The notes beneath the pieces were generated by a model, which made no database searches, was not told the origin of the DNA, and worked only from the letters and a program-made list of their open reading frames with translations. From Bartonella birtlesii IBS 325 (lineage in GTDB: Bacteria > Pseudomonadota > Alphaproteobacteria > Rhizobiales > Rhizobiaceae), in contig NZ_CM001557.1 in NCBI RefSeq assembly GCF_000273375.1, positions 1,001,625-1,065,624 on the forward strand: a stretch of DNA of 64,000 nucleotides, written 5' to 3'. The position numbers were made by a program, and so were the translations under genes. Positions 43,452-52,663 of this stretch are shown piece by piece (within the stretch, counting starts at the first letter, position 1; every line of letters begins with the position of its first letter).

Positions 43452-44957
43452 TTAACCAATTTGTTCTGGAAGGTAATTACTATCTGCTAAATCGCTAAAA
43501 CGTGTGAAATCAGATTGAAAGGCAAGGTGAACTGTTCCCGTTGGTCCGTGGCGTTGTTTTGCGATAATAACGTCAGCTTTCCCAAAAACTTTGTCCATTG
43601 TATTTTGCCATCTTTCATATTCAAGAGTACCTATCTTAGGTTCTTCATTTTTGAGGTAATATTCTTCACGGTATACAAAAAGAACGATGTCAGCATCTTG
43701 CTCAATTGAACCAGATTCACGTAAATCTGAGAGTTGAGGGCGTTTATCTGCGCGATTTTCAACTTGTCGTGAAAGCTGTGAAAGAGCAATAATAGGAATA
43801 TTCAGTTCCTTCGCCAATGCTTTTAATCCTGTAGTAATCTCTGTAATCTCTTGAACACGATTTTCTGAAGAACGCTTTGAATGGCTTGTCATGAGCTGGA
43901 TATAGTCAATAATCAGGATATCCAAACCATGTTGCCTCTTGAGGCGTCGTGCACGAGCAGCAAGTTGCGTAATAGATATACCACCAGTTTGATCAATATA
44001 AAGCGGTGTTTTTTGTAAGCGACTCATTGCACGGATGATTTTAGAAAATTGCTCTTCTGAAATATTCCCCCGCCGGATATCAGAAGAAGAGACCCCTGTT
44101 TGTTCAGAAATAATACGGGTTGCGAGCTGTTCTGATGACATTTCAAGTGAGAAAAATCCGACAATACCTCCCTCATTGTCTTGTGTTTTGCTGTCATAAC
44201 TGTATGCGTTGGCAATATTAAAGGCAATATTGGTAGCCAGTGATGTTTTTCCCATACCGGGGCGTCCAGCAAGGATAATTAAATCAGATGCTTGTAACCC
44301 ACCCATTTTTTCATCAAGTGTTTTAATATGGGTAGCTATTCCTGATAAGTGTGAAGAACGCTGTTTGGCAGCATTTACCATATCAACAGCTTTTTTGATA
44401 GCTTCGTTGAAATTTTCAAATCCTCCCCCATATTTGCCTTTTTCTGCCAATTCAAACAACTGGTGTTCAACAGTTTCGATTTGTTGGGATGGAGAAAACT
44501 CTATAGGAGCCTCAAAGGCTGTATTAACAACTTGAGTCCCAAGATTGATTAAGGATCTCCGAATAAAAAGATCATAAATAACACGTCCATAATCTTCGGT
44601 ATTAATAATTGTCACTGCCTCTTTTGCTAAACGAACAACGTAATTATATACGGTAATGTCGCCAATTTTCTCATCAGCAGGAACAAAGGACTTGATGGTA
44701 ACTGGATCTGCAATTTTTCCTTTTTTAATAAGCTGTGATGAAACATCGTAAATTTTTTGATGCAACGGTTCAAAAAAATGTTCTGGTTTTAAAAAATCTG
44801 AAACGCGATCATGCGCATCATTATTGATGAGAAGTGCACCAAGTAATGCTTGTTCAGCTTCAATATTATGTGGGAGTTGTTGAAAAGAAGAGGAGTCTTC
44901 TTTTTGTGAAGAACTGAAATTGACAATGCTTGTTTTTTCCATAACAGTTTTTTCCAC
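43452..44957 (-). CDS. dnaB: Replicative DNA helicase DnaB
   Basis: DnaB is the hexameric helicase of the replication fork. The 501-residue protein has the N-terminal helical domain (LPHNIEAEQALLGALLINND) and a RecA-like domain with Walker A AGRPGMGKTS near residue 225, Walker B LDILIIDYIQLM, and the GSIEQDADIVLFVYREEYY segment. The first codon at 44957 is GTG; an ATG five codons later (44942) is an equally good start. In many Hyphomicrobiales an alanine racemase gene lies between dnaB and radA; here the two are adjacent. Confidence 0.95.
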   Translation of the reverse strand: MEKTVMEKTSIVNFSSSQKEDSSSFQQLPHNIEAEQALLGALLINNDAHDRVSDFLKPEHFFEPLHQKIYDVSSQLIKKGKIADPVTIKSFVPADEKIGDITVYNYVVRLAKEAVTIINTEDYGRVIYDLFIRRSLINLGTQVVNTAFEAPIEFSPSQQIETVEHQLFELAEKGKYGGGFENFNEAIKKAVDMVNAAKQRSSHLSGIATHIKTLDEKMGGLQASDLIILAGRPGMGKTSLATNIAFNIANAYSYDSKTQDNEGGIVGFFSLEMSSEQLATRIISEQTGVSSSDIRRGNISEEQFSKIIRAMSRLQKTPLYIDQTGGISITQLAARARRLKRQHGLDILIIDYIQLMTSHSKRSSENRVQEITEITTGLKALAKELNIPIIALSQLSRQVENRADKRPQLSDLRESGSIEQDADIVLFVYREEYYLKNEEPKIGTLEYERWQNTMDKVFGKADVIIAKQRHGPTGTVHLAFQSDFTRFSDLADSNYLPEQIG

Positions 44958-45440
44958 TAAAATTTCATGTTTCGCTATTTAGGGCCATCAATTGAACACC
45001 ACATCTCAAAAGGATAGGAGATCAAATCTTCCTTTTAAGTTAAAACCACATTTTCAATTTCTGATTCATCATTTATGTTTTTATATTACAGCCTACTCCT
45101 TTACATTTTATTTTTATAGTACAGAAATTTTAGAGAGTATATAAATCTTCTAAATTGTACTTTTGGTGTTTTAAAGAAAGTACAATGCTATATCTCAAAT
45201 ATTACGACATTAGATGATTTCAAAATCTCAGAATCGCTATGGGTAAAATAACTTTTTCACTTTAAATAACAGGATGCTATTGATTTACCACTGTGCACAA
45301 ACTTTTCTCTTTTAAAAAGTAGAAAGAAAGAAGTTTTTCATTTCTATCTTAAGTAAATAACATGTGTAAGTATTTTGCTTATTGCGCGCATAGCTTTTAG
45401 TATGGAACGCTTTTACACAATATGTTAGATGTTATTTCCC

Positions 45441-45463
45441 CATCAAAATTGAATTTTTTGATG
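45441..45463. repeat. Perfect hairpin CATCAAAA/TTTTGATG downstream of rplI
   Basis: Eight-base arms (45441-45448 and 45456-45463) around a seven-base loop. It is AT-rich and lies about 120 bases past the rplI stop codon. It could be a second terminator or a structured 3' end. Confidence 0.5.
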
Positions 45464-45473
45464 ATAAAACAAT

Positions 45474-45504
45474 AAAACACCCAACTTTTTATCTGAGTGT
45501 TTTT
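45474..45504 (-). terminator. Likely rho-independent terminator after rplI
   Basis: Arms AAAACAC (45474-45480) and GTGTTTT (45497-45503) pair across a 16-base loop that offers one extra C-G pair. On the minus strand the hairpin is followed by TATTGTTTT. It lies about 66 bases beyond the rplI stop, suited to ending the rpsF-rpsR-rplI transcript. Confidence 0.55.
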
Positions 45505-45569
45505 ATAATACGCCAATTTACTAAACGATGAAAAAATAATACAAGATAGGAAAAAACAATTAAACTTCT

Positions 45570-46157
45570 TTATTCACCGTTGTTTATATCATTTTCATTC
45601 TTTTCTTCTGCTGATAATTTATTCTGCTTTTCTTCATTCATTTTTTTCTGAATATCATATATTGCTTCAGCAGAGGTTAAATTTTCACCTTCTGCTTGAC
45701 GTTGTGCTTCACTAGTTGAACGCGCAACATTAATGATCACAGAAATTTGCACTTCAGGATGCAGACTAAGAGTGATGGTATATAGGCCGATGGCTTTTAT
45801 TGGATGGTTAAGTTCAACCTGATTGCGTCCAATGGAAAAACCTTCACTTGTTATAATTTCAGAAATATCACGTGTTGATACAGATCCGTAAAGCTGTCCT
45901 GTTTCACCTGCTGAACGAACGGCAATAAATGATTTACCATCAAGCTTTTCAGCAACTTTCTGTGCTTCGCTTTTGCGTTCAAGATTGCGTGCTTCAAGTT
46001 GTGCACGTTGTATTTCAAAATGTTTTTTATTAGCTTCATTCGCGCGTAAAGCTTTGCCTTGAGGTAAAAGAAAATTACGTGCATAACCATCTTTCACTGA
46101 GACAATATCACCCATCTGACCAAGACGAGGAATGCGCTCAAGTAGAATAATATCCAT
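45570..46157 (-). CDS. rplI: 50S ribosomal protein L9
   Basis: L9 binds 23S rRNA and has two globular domains joined by a long helix. The 195-residue protein opens [20 protein letters not shown], with the family signature [16 protein letters not shown] near residue 28. It carries a C-terminal acidic/lysine-rich extension ([18 protein letters not shown]) beyond the roughly 150 residues of the E. coli protein, as usual in alphaproteobacteria. GAAAGGAAAAA forms its ribosome-binding site. Confidence 0.95.
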   Translation of the reverse strand: MDIILLERIPRLGQMGDIVSVKDGYARNFLLPQGKALRANEANKKHFEIQRAQLEARNLERKSEAQKVAEKLDGKSFIAVRSAGETGQLYGSVSTRDISEIITSEGFSIGRNQVELNHPIKAIGLYTITLSLHPEVQISVIINVARSTSEAQRQAEGENLTSAEAIYDIQKKMNEEKQNKLSAEEKNENDINNGE

Positions 46158-46182
46158 AGTTTTTCCTTTCGAACAAATAAAT

Positions 46183-47163
46183 TTAATGAAGTTTTTTGCG
46201 TGATTGAAAATTGTATTGAATCGTTGCCCAAATACCCATTAAAAGCGTCATGAGAGCAATAGGTGGAGCAAAAACGACGGTTAAAATAGCAATATAAACA
46301 AGAGAGAGTATGATAATGCGACCGTTGATTCCTTTTGTAATATTGTGAAGATATGCTAAACCACAGATTGCTATGATCACAGTATATGCAGAGCTAAAGA
46401 CACGTGTGCTCAAATTAGTAGCAGTACTAAAATCAATCATTGATGCTATACAAACAAGAATAAAAATAAAAATTCCAGAGATTGGAAGGCGTAGAGTTTG
46501 ACTCCAATCATCACGGGGTCTTTTCAACCATTTCATATGTTGTGCTGTTATCATAGAAAAATAAAGGTTACCAATAAGAAAAACCAAACTATAAAAGGTA
46601 AGAGCAATCGCAGTTAAAGTCGCTGCATGTGTCATTAAAAACTCACCAAAAGCGCGTATATCAGTTTCTTTTATTGACCGCGATTGTTGTATAGCTTGTG
46701 TTATGTCTGCAGTGATTTTTTCTGCAATGAGGGGTGTGGATGGACGAGTCTGAACATAGAATCCGATAAAGGTCGCTATAAGAGCAATAAAATTGGTTAA
46801 ATGAAAAATTACTGATGATAATGGATACCATATCAGAGTATCTTCTTTTTGCGTTGGTCTTGCAAGTCCAAGGAGCCAAGAGGCATAAACAGCAGGAAGG
46901 AAAAATAACAACATAAAACCAAGAGCAATATAAATATCAGTGGTGATGATAAGAACAGCAGTAGCAATTATGAGAGCAACGAAGCTGGATAATGTTCCTT
47001 GACCGAATGCAACAATGAAAATTGGCAATGAAAGACAGCAACCAAGAAGAAGAGAAAAAAAGGGTACAATATTTGCAACGTTGATAATTGCCATTGCTAT
47101 CACAACAGCAAATAACCCGGCTAAAATACCAGTCATTATTTTATAAAGATTAAATTTTTCCAT
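46183..47163 (-). CDS. DUF2232 membrane protein
   Basis: A 326-residue inner-membrane protein with about eight hydrophobic segments (for example [20 protein letters not shown] at the N-terminus). Its place between rpsR and rplI is a conserved feature of alphaproteobacteria, where the gene is annotated DUF2232/YybS-like. No catalytic motif is visible and the function is unknown. It is probably co-transcribed with the ribosomal protein genes. Confidence 0.82.
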   Translation of the reverse strand: MEKFNLYKIMTGILAGLFAVVIAMAIINVANIVPFFSLLLGCCLSLPIFIVAFGQGTLSSFVALIIATAVLIITTDIYIALGFMLLFFLPAVYASWLLGLARPTQKEDTLIWYPLSSVIFHLTNFIALIATFIGFYVQTRPSTPLIAEKITADITQAIQQSRSIKETDIRAFGEFLMTHAATLTAIALTFYSLVFLIGNLYFSMITAQHMKWLKRPRDDWSQTLRLPISGIFIFILVCIASMIDFSTATNLSTRVFSSAYTVIIAICGLAYLHNITKGINGRIIILSLVYIAILTVVFAPPIALMTLLMGIWATIQYNFQSRKKLH

Positions 47164-47318
47164 TTATCGCTGTCCTGCCTTTTGCAGTTAGAGGCATTAT
47201 AAACACCTCAACTTTTGGTATTTTTATATCTTAATACAGGCATATAATTAATATATGGTTAGATCATACAAGGGAAAGCAACTGAGGAATTTCCCCAGCT
47301 GCATAGTTCACAGAGAGT

Positions 47319-47570
47319 TTACCTTATAACATATGGAAGTAAACCTAGAAAACGAGCACGTTTAATGGCATTAGCTAACTCACGCTGTTTTTTTTGGCTA
47401 ACGGCGGTGATTCGCGAAGGGACGATTTTCCCACGTTCTGAAATATAACGCTGCAACAATTTGACATCTTTATAATCAATTTTGGGAGCATTTGCACCTG
47501 AAAACGGACATGTTTTACGACGTCGGTGGAAAGGACGACGTGCTGCAGCTTGATTAATATCGTTCATCAT
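47319..47570 (-). CDS. rpsR: 30S ribosomal protein S18
   Basis: S18 pairs with S6 on the small-subunit platform. The 83-residue protein (82 from the second ATG) shows RRKTCPFSG near residue 16, [19 protein letters not shown] and the basic [18 protein letters not shown]. The first ATG overlaps the rpsF stop (ATGA), and GAAGGAG lies in front. Confidence 0.95.
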   Translation of the reverse strand: MMNDINQAAARRPFHRRRKTCPFSGANAPKIDYKDVKLLQRYISERGKIVPSRITAVSQKKQRELANAIKRARFLGLLPYVIR

Positions 47571-47974
47571 TCTACTCCTTCTATGGCATCTTCACGTTGA
47601 CGACGTGGGGAGCGAGATCGTTCTTCATCTTGACCAATGTGAGCATTACGATCAAGCCGTGAGAGTACAACAGATTTCTCTGTTTCATGTTTTTCTACAC
47701 GAATGGTCATATAACGCAGAATATCTTCATTGATGCGCATCTGACGCTCAACTTCAGCAATTGCCGTAGCTGGCGCATCAATATTAACCAGCACATAATA
47801 AGCCTTACGGTTTTTGCGGATACGGTATGCGAGGGGCCGAAGGCCCCAATTTTCTACGCGCCCAACTTTTCCACCATGCACTTCAATGACACCTTTGTAG
47901 AGGCTCAAAAGTTCATCAATTTGCTGTGGAGCAATGTCCTGTCGGGCAAGGAACACATGTTCATAAAGAGCCAT
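47567..47974 (-). CDS. rpsF: 30S ribosomal protein S6
   Basis: S6 forms a heterodimer with S18. The 135-residue protein starts [14 protein letters not shown] and has the conserved [19 protein letters not shown] and [11 protein letters not shown] segments; the C-terminal tail is rich in Arg, Ser and Glu. An upstream in-frame start at 47992 is less likely because GAAAGG precedes the ATG at 47974. It is the first gene of the rpsF-rpsR-DUF2232-rplI group. Confidence 0.95.
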   Translation of the reverse strand: MALYEHVFLARQDIAPQQIDELLSLYKGVIEVHGGKVGRVENWGLRPLAYRIRKNRKAYYVLVNIDAPATAIAEVERQMRINEDILRYMTIRVEKHETEKSVVLSRLDRNAHIGQDEERSRSPRRQREDAIEGVE

Positions 47975-48320
47975 TGTTTTGCCTTTCTTCAATTAAACTT
48001 TACCGGTTTCAGCGCAAAGCCTCTGCAACTTGTCTTTTTTGGAAAACCAAAGAAGAAAGGACACGTTTACAATTCGAGACATTCGAGAGCGGAGATACAG
48101 GAAGCCGAAAACATTATGTTTTCTACTAGTCAATTTCCAGTCTTCCTTTCAATCTCCAGCTAAAGTGCCGGCAACAAACGCCTAGTATTTACAGCTTATC
48201 TTTAAAAATAGCAAGTTTATGCGCATAAAAAAATTAATTTATTGAATTTTGATATATTTTTCATATCACTTTTTTACAAAGAAACGATGCTTTAAAGCTA
48301 TAAATATAAAGGAGAGAAAA
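47975..48320. promoter_or_regulatory. Divergent spacer rpsF/PAP2, with possible S6-S18 leader
   Basis: This 346-base spacer carries the rpsF leader on minus and the PAP2 promoter on plus. About 40 bases before the rpsF start the RNA can form a small hairpin (48014-48026, GCAGA-GGC-TTTGC) followed by GCTGAAACCGG. Many bacteria have an S6:S18-binding leader with a conserved CCG element upstream of rpsF, so this is a candidate, not a proven one. An imperfect nine-base tandem repeat ATTCGAGAC/ATTCGAGAG lies at about 48072-48089. Confidence 0.35.
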
Positions 48321-48908
48321 ATGGATTTTTTCAACCAGATTGACGTTGCGCTTTTTCAAATGCTTGCTGGCAATCATCAATCTTGGTCGGTTTTAGTGTT
48401 GTTTAGTATTTTTTGTGCAAAGTTTTTGATTTATGTCATTCCACTACATCTTTGTGCGTTGTGGTTTTGCGGTGAAATTATAGAACGGCGTGTGGCGCTA
48501 AGTATTTGCGTGAGCATTTGTATGGCTCTTTTTATAGGTTATCTTATTTCTCTTATTTATTTTCATCCACGCCCATTTGTTATGGGGTTGACAATACCAC
48601 TGATTAAGCATCGTCCAACTGCTTCTTTTCCGAGTAATCACGCTTTGACTATCGCATCTTATGTGGCGAATCTTTACTTCTACCGATACAAAGTTGCATC
48701 TCAGTTTGCGGCAGTTCTTTTATGTCTAATTTGTTGGGCACGCGTATTCGTTGGTATACATTATCCCTTTGATGTTTTAGTGGGTACGTTTTTAGGAGGT
48801 TTTATCGGTTATGCTGTTATTCAGTTTATGGTACCGTATTTTCCTAAGTTTTTATATCAAATTCCACCATTAAAGTATAACTTTAAGAGAGGTATTCGTT
48901 CCAAATAA
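48321..48908 (+). CDS. PAP2-family membrane phosphatase
   Basis: A 195-residue inner-membrane protein of the PAP2/undecaprenyl-diphosphatase superfamily. The three active-site motifs are visible: KHRPTASFPSNHA near residue 95 (signature PSNH with its histidine), and WARVFVGIHYPFDVL near residue 140 (R and H of motif three); the KxxxxxxRP motif is reduced to YFHPRPFV. It may recycle undecaprenyl diphosphate (YbjG/BcrC type), but the lipid substrate is inferred. The start at 48321 follows AAAGGAGAG; the longer frame from 48249 lacks this. Confidence 0.8.
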   Translation: MDFFNQIDVALFQMLAGNHQSWSVLVLFSIFCAKFLIYVIPLHLCALWFCGEIIERRVALSICVSICMALFIGYLISLIYFHPRPFVMGLTIPLIKHRPTASFPSNHALTIASYVANLYFYRYKVASQFAAVLLCLICWARVFVGIHYPFDVLVGTFLGGFIGYAVIQFMVPYFPKFLYQIPPLKYNFKRGIRSK

Positions 48909-48986
48909 GATAGTTTGTCTTAATTTGTGTTAATGAATAAGATCATAAAAAAATAATTTAATGGCACAATTTTTAGGAGTGGATAG

Positions 48987-49931
48987 ATGGTGGCAGCTTT
49001 TATTTTTCCAGGGCAGGGAAGTCAGCTTGTTGGTATGGGTAAAGCGCTTACAGAGCAATTTTCTGCAGCACAGATGGTTTTTGAGGAAGTCGATGAGGCT
49101 TTAGGTGAAAAGTTATCAAAGATCATTTTTGAAGGACCAGCAGATGTTTTGACGCTAACAGCAAATGCGCAACCAGCATTAATGGCTGTATCCATGGCTG
49201 TTATTCGTGTGATGGAACAATTGGGGCTGAATATAGAGGAGAAGGTGAAATTTGTTGCAGGTCATTCTTTGGGAGAATATTCGGCTCTTTGTTCTGCTGG
49301 TATGTTTAGTCTTACTGATACGGCAAAGCTTTTGCGCATTCGTGGAAATGCTATGCAAGCCGCTGTTGCTGTTGGTGAAGGTTCTATGGCAGCACTGATT
49401 GGTTTGAGTGAGAAAGATGTAGAAGAAATTTGTGAAACCGTTTCTGAAGAAGGACAATGTCAAATCGCTAATGATAATGGTGGTGGGCAAATTGTTATTT
49501 CAGGTAAAGCAAAAGCGGTAGAGATAGCAGTAGGGATTGCGTCTCAAAAAGGTGCTAAACGTGCACTTCTTCTTCCGGTTTCTGCACCTTTCCATTCAAC
49601 CTTAATGCAGCCTGCCGCTGTTGCCATGAAGAAAGCACTTTTGACTGTTAACAAAAGGGCTCCTCTTGTTCCTCTCATTGCCAATGTTTCTGTTGCACCA
49701 GAGAGTGATCCAGAGCGTATTATTACGCTTCTTGTTGAACAAGTGACAGGAAGAGTGCGATGGCGTGAAACAATAGAGTGGATTAGTGCCAATGGGGTTG
49801 ATACGCTTTTTGAAGTTGGTTCTGGAAAAGTATTAACAGGTTTAACGCGTCGTATTAACAAAGACATCAAGGGATTAACAATTGGAACAGTTAGAGAAAT
49901 AGAAACAGCATTACAGGTACTTGATGTTTAA
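48987..49931 (+). CDS. fabD: Malonyl-CoA:ACP transacylase
   Basis: FabD loads malonyl groups onto AcpP. The 314-residue protein has FPGQGSQLVGMG at the N-terminus and the nucleophile motif GHSLGEYSAL with Ser94; the catalytic histidine is in SAPFHSTLM near residue 200. It opens the fabD-fabG-acpP-fabF cluster, which carries the central fatty-acid cycle. GGAGTGG serves as its ribosome-binding site. Confidence 0.95.
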   Translation: MVAAFIFPGQGSQLVGMGKALTEQFSAAQMVFEEVDEALGEKLSKIIFEGPADVLTLTANAQPALMAVSMAVIRVMEQLGLNIEEKVKFVAGHSLGEYSALCSAGMFSLTDTAKLLRIRGNAMQAAVAVGEGSMAALIGLSEKDVEEICETVSEEGQCQIANDNGGGQIVISGKAKAVEIAVGIASQKGAKRALLLPVSAPFHSTLMQPAAVAMKKALLTVNKRAPLVPLIANVSVAPESDPERIITLLVEQVTGRVRWRETIEWISANGVDTLFEVGSGKVLTGLTRRINKDIKGLTIGTVREIETALQVLDV

Positions 49932-49951
49932 TTTATAAGGAGTCTAAAAAG

Positions 49952-50689
49952 ATGTTTAAGTTAACAGGTCGTAAAGCTCTTATAACGGGGGCTTCGGGAG
50001 GAATCGGTGAGGCAATAGCGCGTTGTTTTCACGCGCAAGGAGCAATTGTTGGGTTACATGGAACGCGTGAAGACAAGTTAAGAGAAGTAGCTACAGATTT
50101 AGGACAAAATGTTTTTGTATTTCCCGCTAATCTTTCTGACCGTCAATCTATTAAGCAATTGGCTGAAATAGCAGAAAAAGAAATGAATGGTGTTGATATA
50201 TTGGTTAACAATGCAGGAATCACTCGAGATGGTCTTTTTGTACGTATGCAAGATCAAGACTGGGATGATGTTTTAGCAATCAATCTCACAGCTGCTTCTA
50301 CTTTGACACGTGAATTAACACATTCTATGATGCGGCGTCGTTATGGAAGAATTATTAACATAACATCTGTCGTTGGTGTTGTTGGAAATCCTGGGCAAAC
50401 AAATTATTGTGCTGCAAAAGCTGGTTTGATAGGCTTTTCTAAAGCATTAGCACAAGAAATTGCCTCACGGAACATAACGGTTAATTGTATTGCTCCAGGA
50501 TTCATTAAATCTGCTATGACCGAAAAACTTAATGAGAAACAAAAAGAAACTATTATGGCTGCGATTCCAATGAAGCGCATGGGGAATGGAGAAGAAATAG
50601 CTTTTTCTGCTGTTTATTTAGCGAGTGATGAAGCGGCATATGTAACGGGTCAAACACTACATATCAATGGCGGGATGGCAATGATCTGA
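49952..50689 (+). CDS. fabG: 3-oxoacyl-[acyl-carrier-protein] reductase
   Basis: FabG reduces 3-oxoacyl-ACP with NADPH. The 245-residue SDR has TGASGGIGEA near residue 12, NNAGITRDGL near residue 84, catalytic NYCAAKAG (Tyr and Lys) near residue 148, and the C-terminal YVTGQTLHINGGMAM. Its place between fabD and acpP separates it from the unassigned SDR at 39014. AAGGAG precedes the start. Confidence 0.95.
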   Translation: MFKLTGRKALITGASGGIGEAIARCFHAQGAIVGLHGTREDKLREVATDLGQNVFVFPANLSDRQSIKQLAEIAEKEMNGVDILVNNAGITRDGLFVRMQDQDWDDVLAINLTAASTLTRELTHSMMRRRYGRIINITSVVGVVGNPGQTNYCAAKAGLIGFSKALAQEIASRNITVNCIAPGFIKSAMTEKLNEKQKETIMAAIPMKRMGNGEEIAFSAVYLASDEAAYVTGQTLHINGGMAMI

Positions 50690-50958
50690 GTATTTGCTTT
50701 ATTGCACATTGATTTATAAGTCGTATTATTTTAGATAGTAACGAATGAAATGGGCAGATGTGTCTATTTCTCTAAAAGTTGTAGGTTAATCAATTTATAT
50801 CGGATTGTCAGGCTATCGGATTTTTTTATTTTGTAGGGGATATCCACAGAATGTTTTAAATCGCTGCTAAAATCTTTTAGAGCAATGCATCTATTGCTTG
50901 ATTGGATAAGCCGATATAGCTAACCAAATTATAGGAAAATAAATTTGAGGATTTCAAC
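50690..50958 (+). promoter_or_regulatory. Spacer upstream of acpP
   Basis: This 269-base spacer is longer than the other gaps of the fab cluster and probably holds a separate acpP promoter, as is common for this highly expressed gene. I could not place -10 and -35 boxes with confidence. Confidence 0.3.
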
Positions 50959-51195
50959 ATGAGTGATACAGTAGAGCGCGTTAAGAAAATTATCGTAGAG
51001 CATCTTGGAGTTAATGCAGATAAGGTCGTGGAAAATGCGAGCTTTATCGATGATCTAGGAGCAGATAGCCTTGATACGGTTGAGCTTGTTATGGCTTTTG
51101 AAGAAGAATTCGGTGTCGAAATCCCAGATGAGGCCGCTGAGACGATCTTCACAGTAGGTGATGCAGTGAAATTTATTGATAAAGCTTCTGCGTGA
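50959..51195 (+). CDS. acpP: Acyl carrier protein
   Basis: AcpP carries growing acyl chains on a phosphopantetheine arm attached by AcpS. The 78-residue acidic protein has the family's usual length and the attachment site [17 protein letters not shown] with Ser37. It is flanked by fabG and fabF. A hairpin-forming element follows the stop codon (51205-51227). Confidence 0.96.
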   Translation: MSDTVERVKKIIVEHLGVNADKVVENASFIDDLGADSLDTVELVMAFEEEFGVEIPDEAAETIFTVGDAVKFIDKASA

Positions 51196-51204
51196 AATTG
51201 AAAG

Positions 51205-51243
51205 GCAAAAGCGTAAAATGCTTTTGCTTTTGCTTTTGCTTTT
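51205..51243 (+). terminator. Hairpin plus GCTTTT tandem repeat between acpP and fabF
   Basis: GCAAAAGC (51205-51212) and GCTTTTGC (51220-51227) form a perfect eight-base stem with a seven-base loop right after acpP. The right arm is the first of four tandem GCTTTT units (51220-51243). It may act as an attenuator or an mRNA-stabilising 3' end that lets acpP be made in excess over fabF. The hexanucleotide repeat could vary in copy number. Confidence 0.5.
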
Positions 51244-51303
51244 GGAGGACTATTTTAAGAAGAGAGCTTTGAGAGATAAATCTCAATCCAAGGTTTTAAA
51301 ATT

Positions 51304-52566
51304 ATGAGACGTGTTGTTGTTACTGGTTTAGGGTTAGTATCTCCATTAGCTGGTGATGTTGAATATAGTTGGAAGCACCTTCTTGAGGGGAAAAGTGGTG
51401 TTCGGCGCATTACTGAATTTGATGTGTCGGATTTGCCGTGCCAGATTGCTGCTCGTATTCCATTGGGTGACGGAACAGACGGTACATATAATGCTAATTT
51501 ATATATGGATCCCAAGGAACAGCGCAAGGTTGATGCATTTATTGTTTACGCAATGGCTGCTGCTGGTCAAGCACTTGCAGATGCTGAGTGGTTTCCCAAC
51601 AGTGAGGAAGATCAGGTTTGCACGGGTGTATTGATTGGTTCGGGAATTGGTGGCGTTGAAGGTATTGTTGAGGCTGGTTATACGCTTCGTGACAAAGGTC
51701 CAAGGCGTGTTTCTCCTTTTTTTATTCCAGGACGTTTAATTAATCTTGCTTCTGGCTATGTGTCTATTAAGTATGGTTTGCGCGGCCCCAATCATTCAGT
51801 TGTAACGGCTTGTTCAACAGGAGCGCACGCCATTGGTGATGCAGCACGTTTAATTGCATTGGGGGATGCAGATGTTATGGTGGCAGGGGGAACTGAGTCT
51901 CCGATAAATCGAATATCTCTTGCTGGCTTTTCTGCTTGTAGAGCGCTTTCTACTTGTCGTAATGATGACCCTGAACGTGCTTCACGTCCTTATGATGCTG
52001 ATCGTGATGGTTTTGTAATGGGTGAGGGAGCAGCAGTTGTCATTTTAGAAGAGCTTGAACATGCAAAAAAACGCGGTGCTCGCATTTATGCTGAGATTAT
52101 TGGTTATGGTTTATCTGGAGATGCTTACCACATTACTGCTCCTTCAGAAAGTGGTGAAGGTGCACAGCGTAGCATGATAGCTGCTCTTAAGCGTGCTCAA
52201 GTGAATGTAAGCGAACTTGATTATATTAATGCTCACGGCACTTCAACGATGGCTGATGTCATAGAGTTGAAAGCTGTTGAGCGCGTTTTAGGGCATTATG
52301 CACCACAAGTATCTATGTCATCAACAAAGTCATCTGTGGGGCATTTACTTGGTGCTGCTGGTGCAGCTGAGGCTATTTTTTGTATTCTAGCGATACGAGA
52401 TAATATTGCTCCCGCAACACTTAATCTTGATAATCCATCAATCGAAACGAAAATTGATCTTGTTCCGTATAAACCGCGTGAACGAAAAATTGATACGATT
52501 CTTTCCAATTCTTTCGGCTTTGGTGGGACAAATGCGTCTTTAGTAATGCGGCGTTTTGAAAAATAA
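51304..52566 (+). CDS. fabF: 3-oxoacyl-[acyl-carrier-protein] synthase II
   Basis: FabF elongates acyl-ACP by condensation with malonyl-ACP. The 420-residue thiolase-fold enzyme has the catalytic Cys170 in VTACSTGAHAIGDA, and the two histidines in INAHGTSTMADVIE near residue 305 and SSVGHLLGAAGAAE near residue 345. GFGGTNASLV near the C-terminus is also conserved. It follows acpP. Confidence 0.96.
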   Translation: MRRVVVTGLGLVSPLAGDVEYSWKHLLEGKSGVRRITEFDVSDLPCQIAARIPLGDGTDGTYNANLYMDPKEQRKVDAFIVYAMAAAGQALADAEWFPNSEEDQVCTGVLIGSGIGGVEGIVEAGYTLRDKGPRRVSPFFIPGRLINLASGYVSIKYGLRGPNHSVVTACSTGAHAIGDAARLIALGDADVMVAGGTESPINRISLAGFSACRALSTCRNDDPERASRPYDADRDGFVMGEGAAVVILEELEHAKKRGARIYAEIIGYGLSGDAYHITAPSESGEGAQRSMIAALKRAQVNVSELDYINAHGTSTMADVIELKAVERVLGHYAPQVSMSSTKSSVGHLLGAAGAAEAIFCILAIRDNIAPATLNLDNPSIETKIDLVPYKPRERKIDTILSNSFGFGGTNASLVMRRFEK

Positions 52567-52663
52567 GAAATTGTTTGTTTTTTTTGTGTTTTCTACTTTA
52601 TTATAAAATTATAAGTGAGAAGATTATAATTATAATACTTAAAATTTAGTGAGGGTGATAGTT

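Larger units (their letters stand above)
44958..45569. other. Spacer between rplI and dnaB
   Basis: This 612-base AT-rich spacer has no gene. Its left part holds two hairpin-forming inverted repeats just downstream of rplI (described separately); the right part must carry the dnaB promoter, which I could not place. Confidence 0.45.

Noticed and set aside
47687-48163. 158-codon open frame on plus, opposite rpsF and its leader
   Set aside because: Shadow of rpsF; no ribosome-binding site and no family resemblance.
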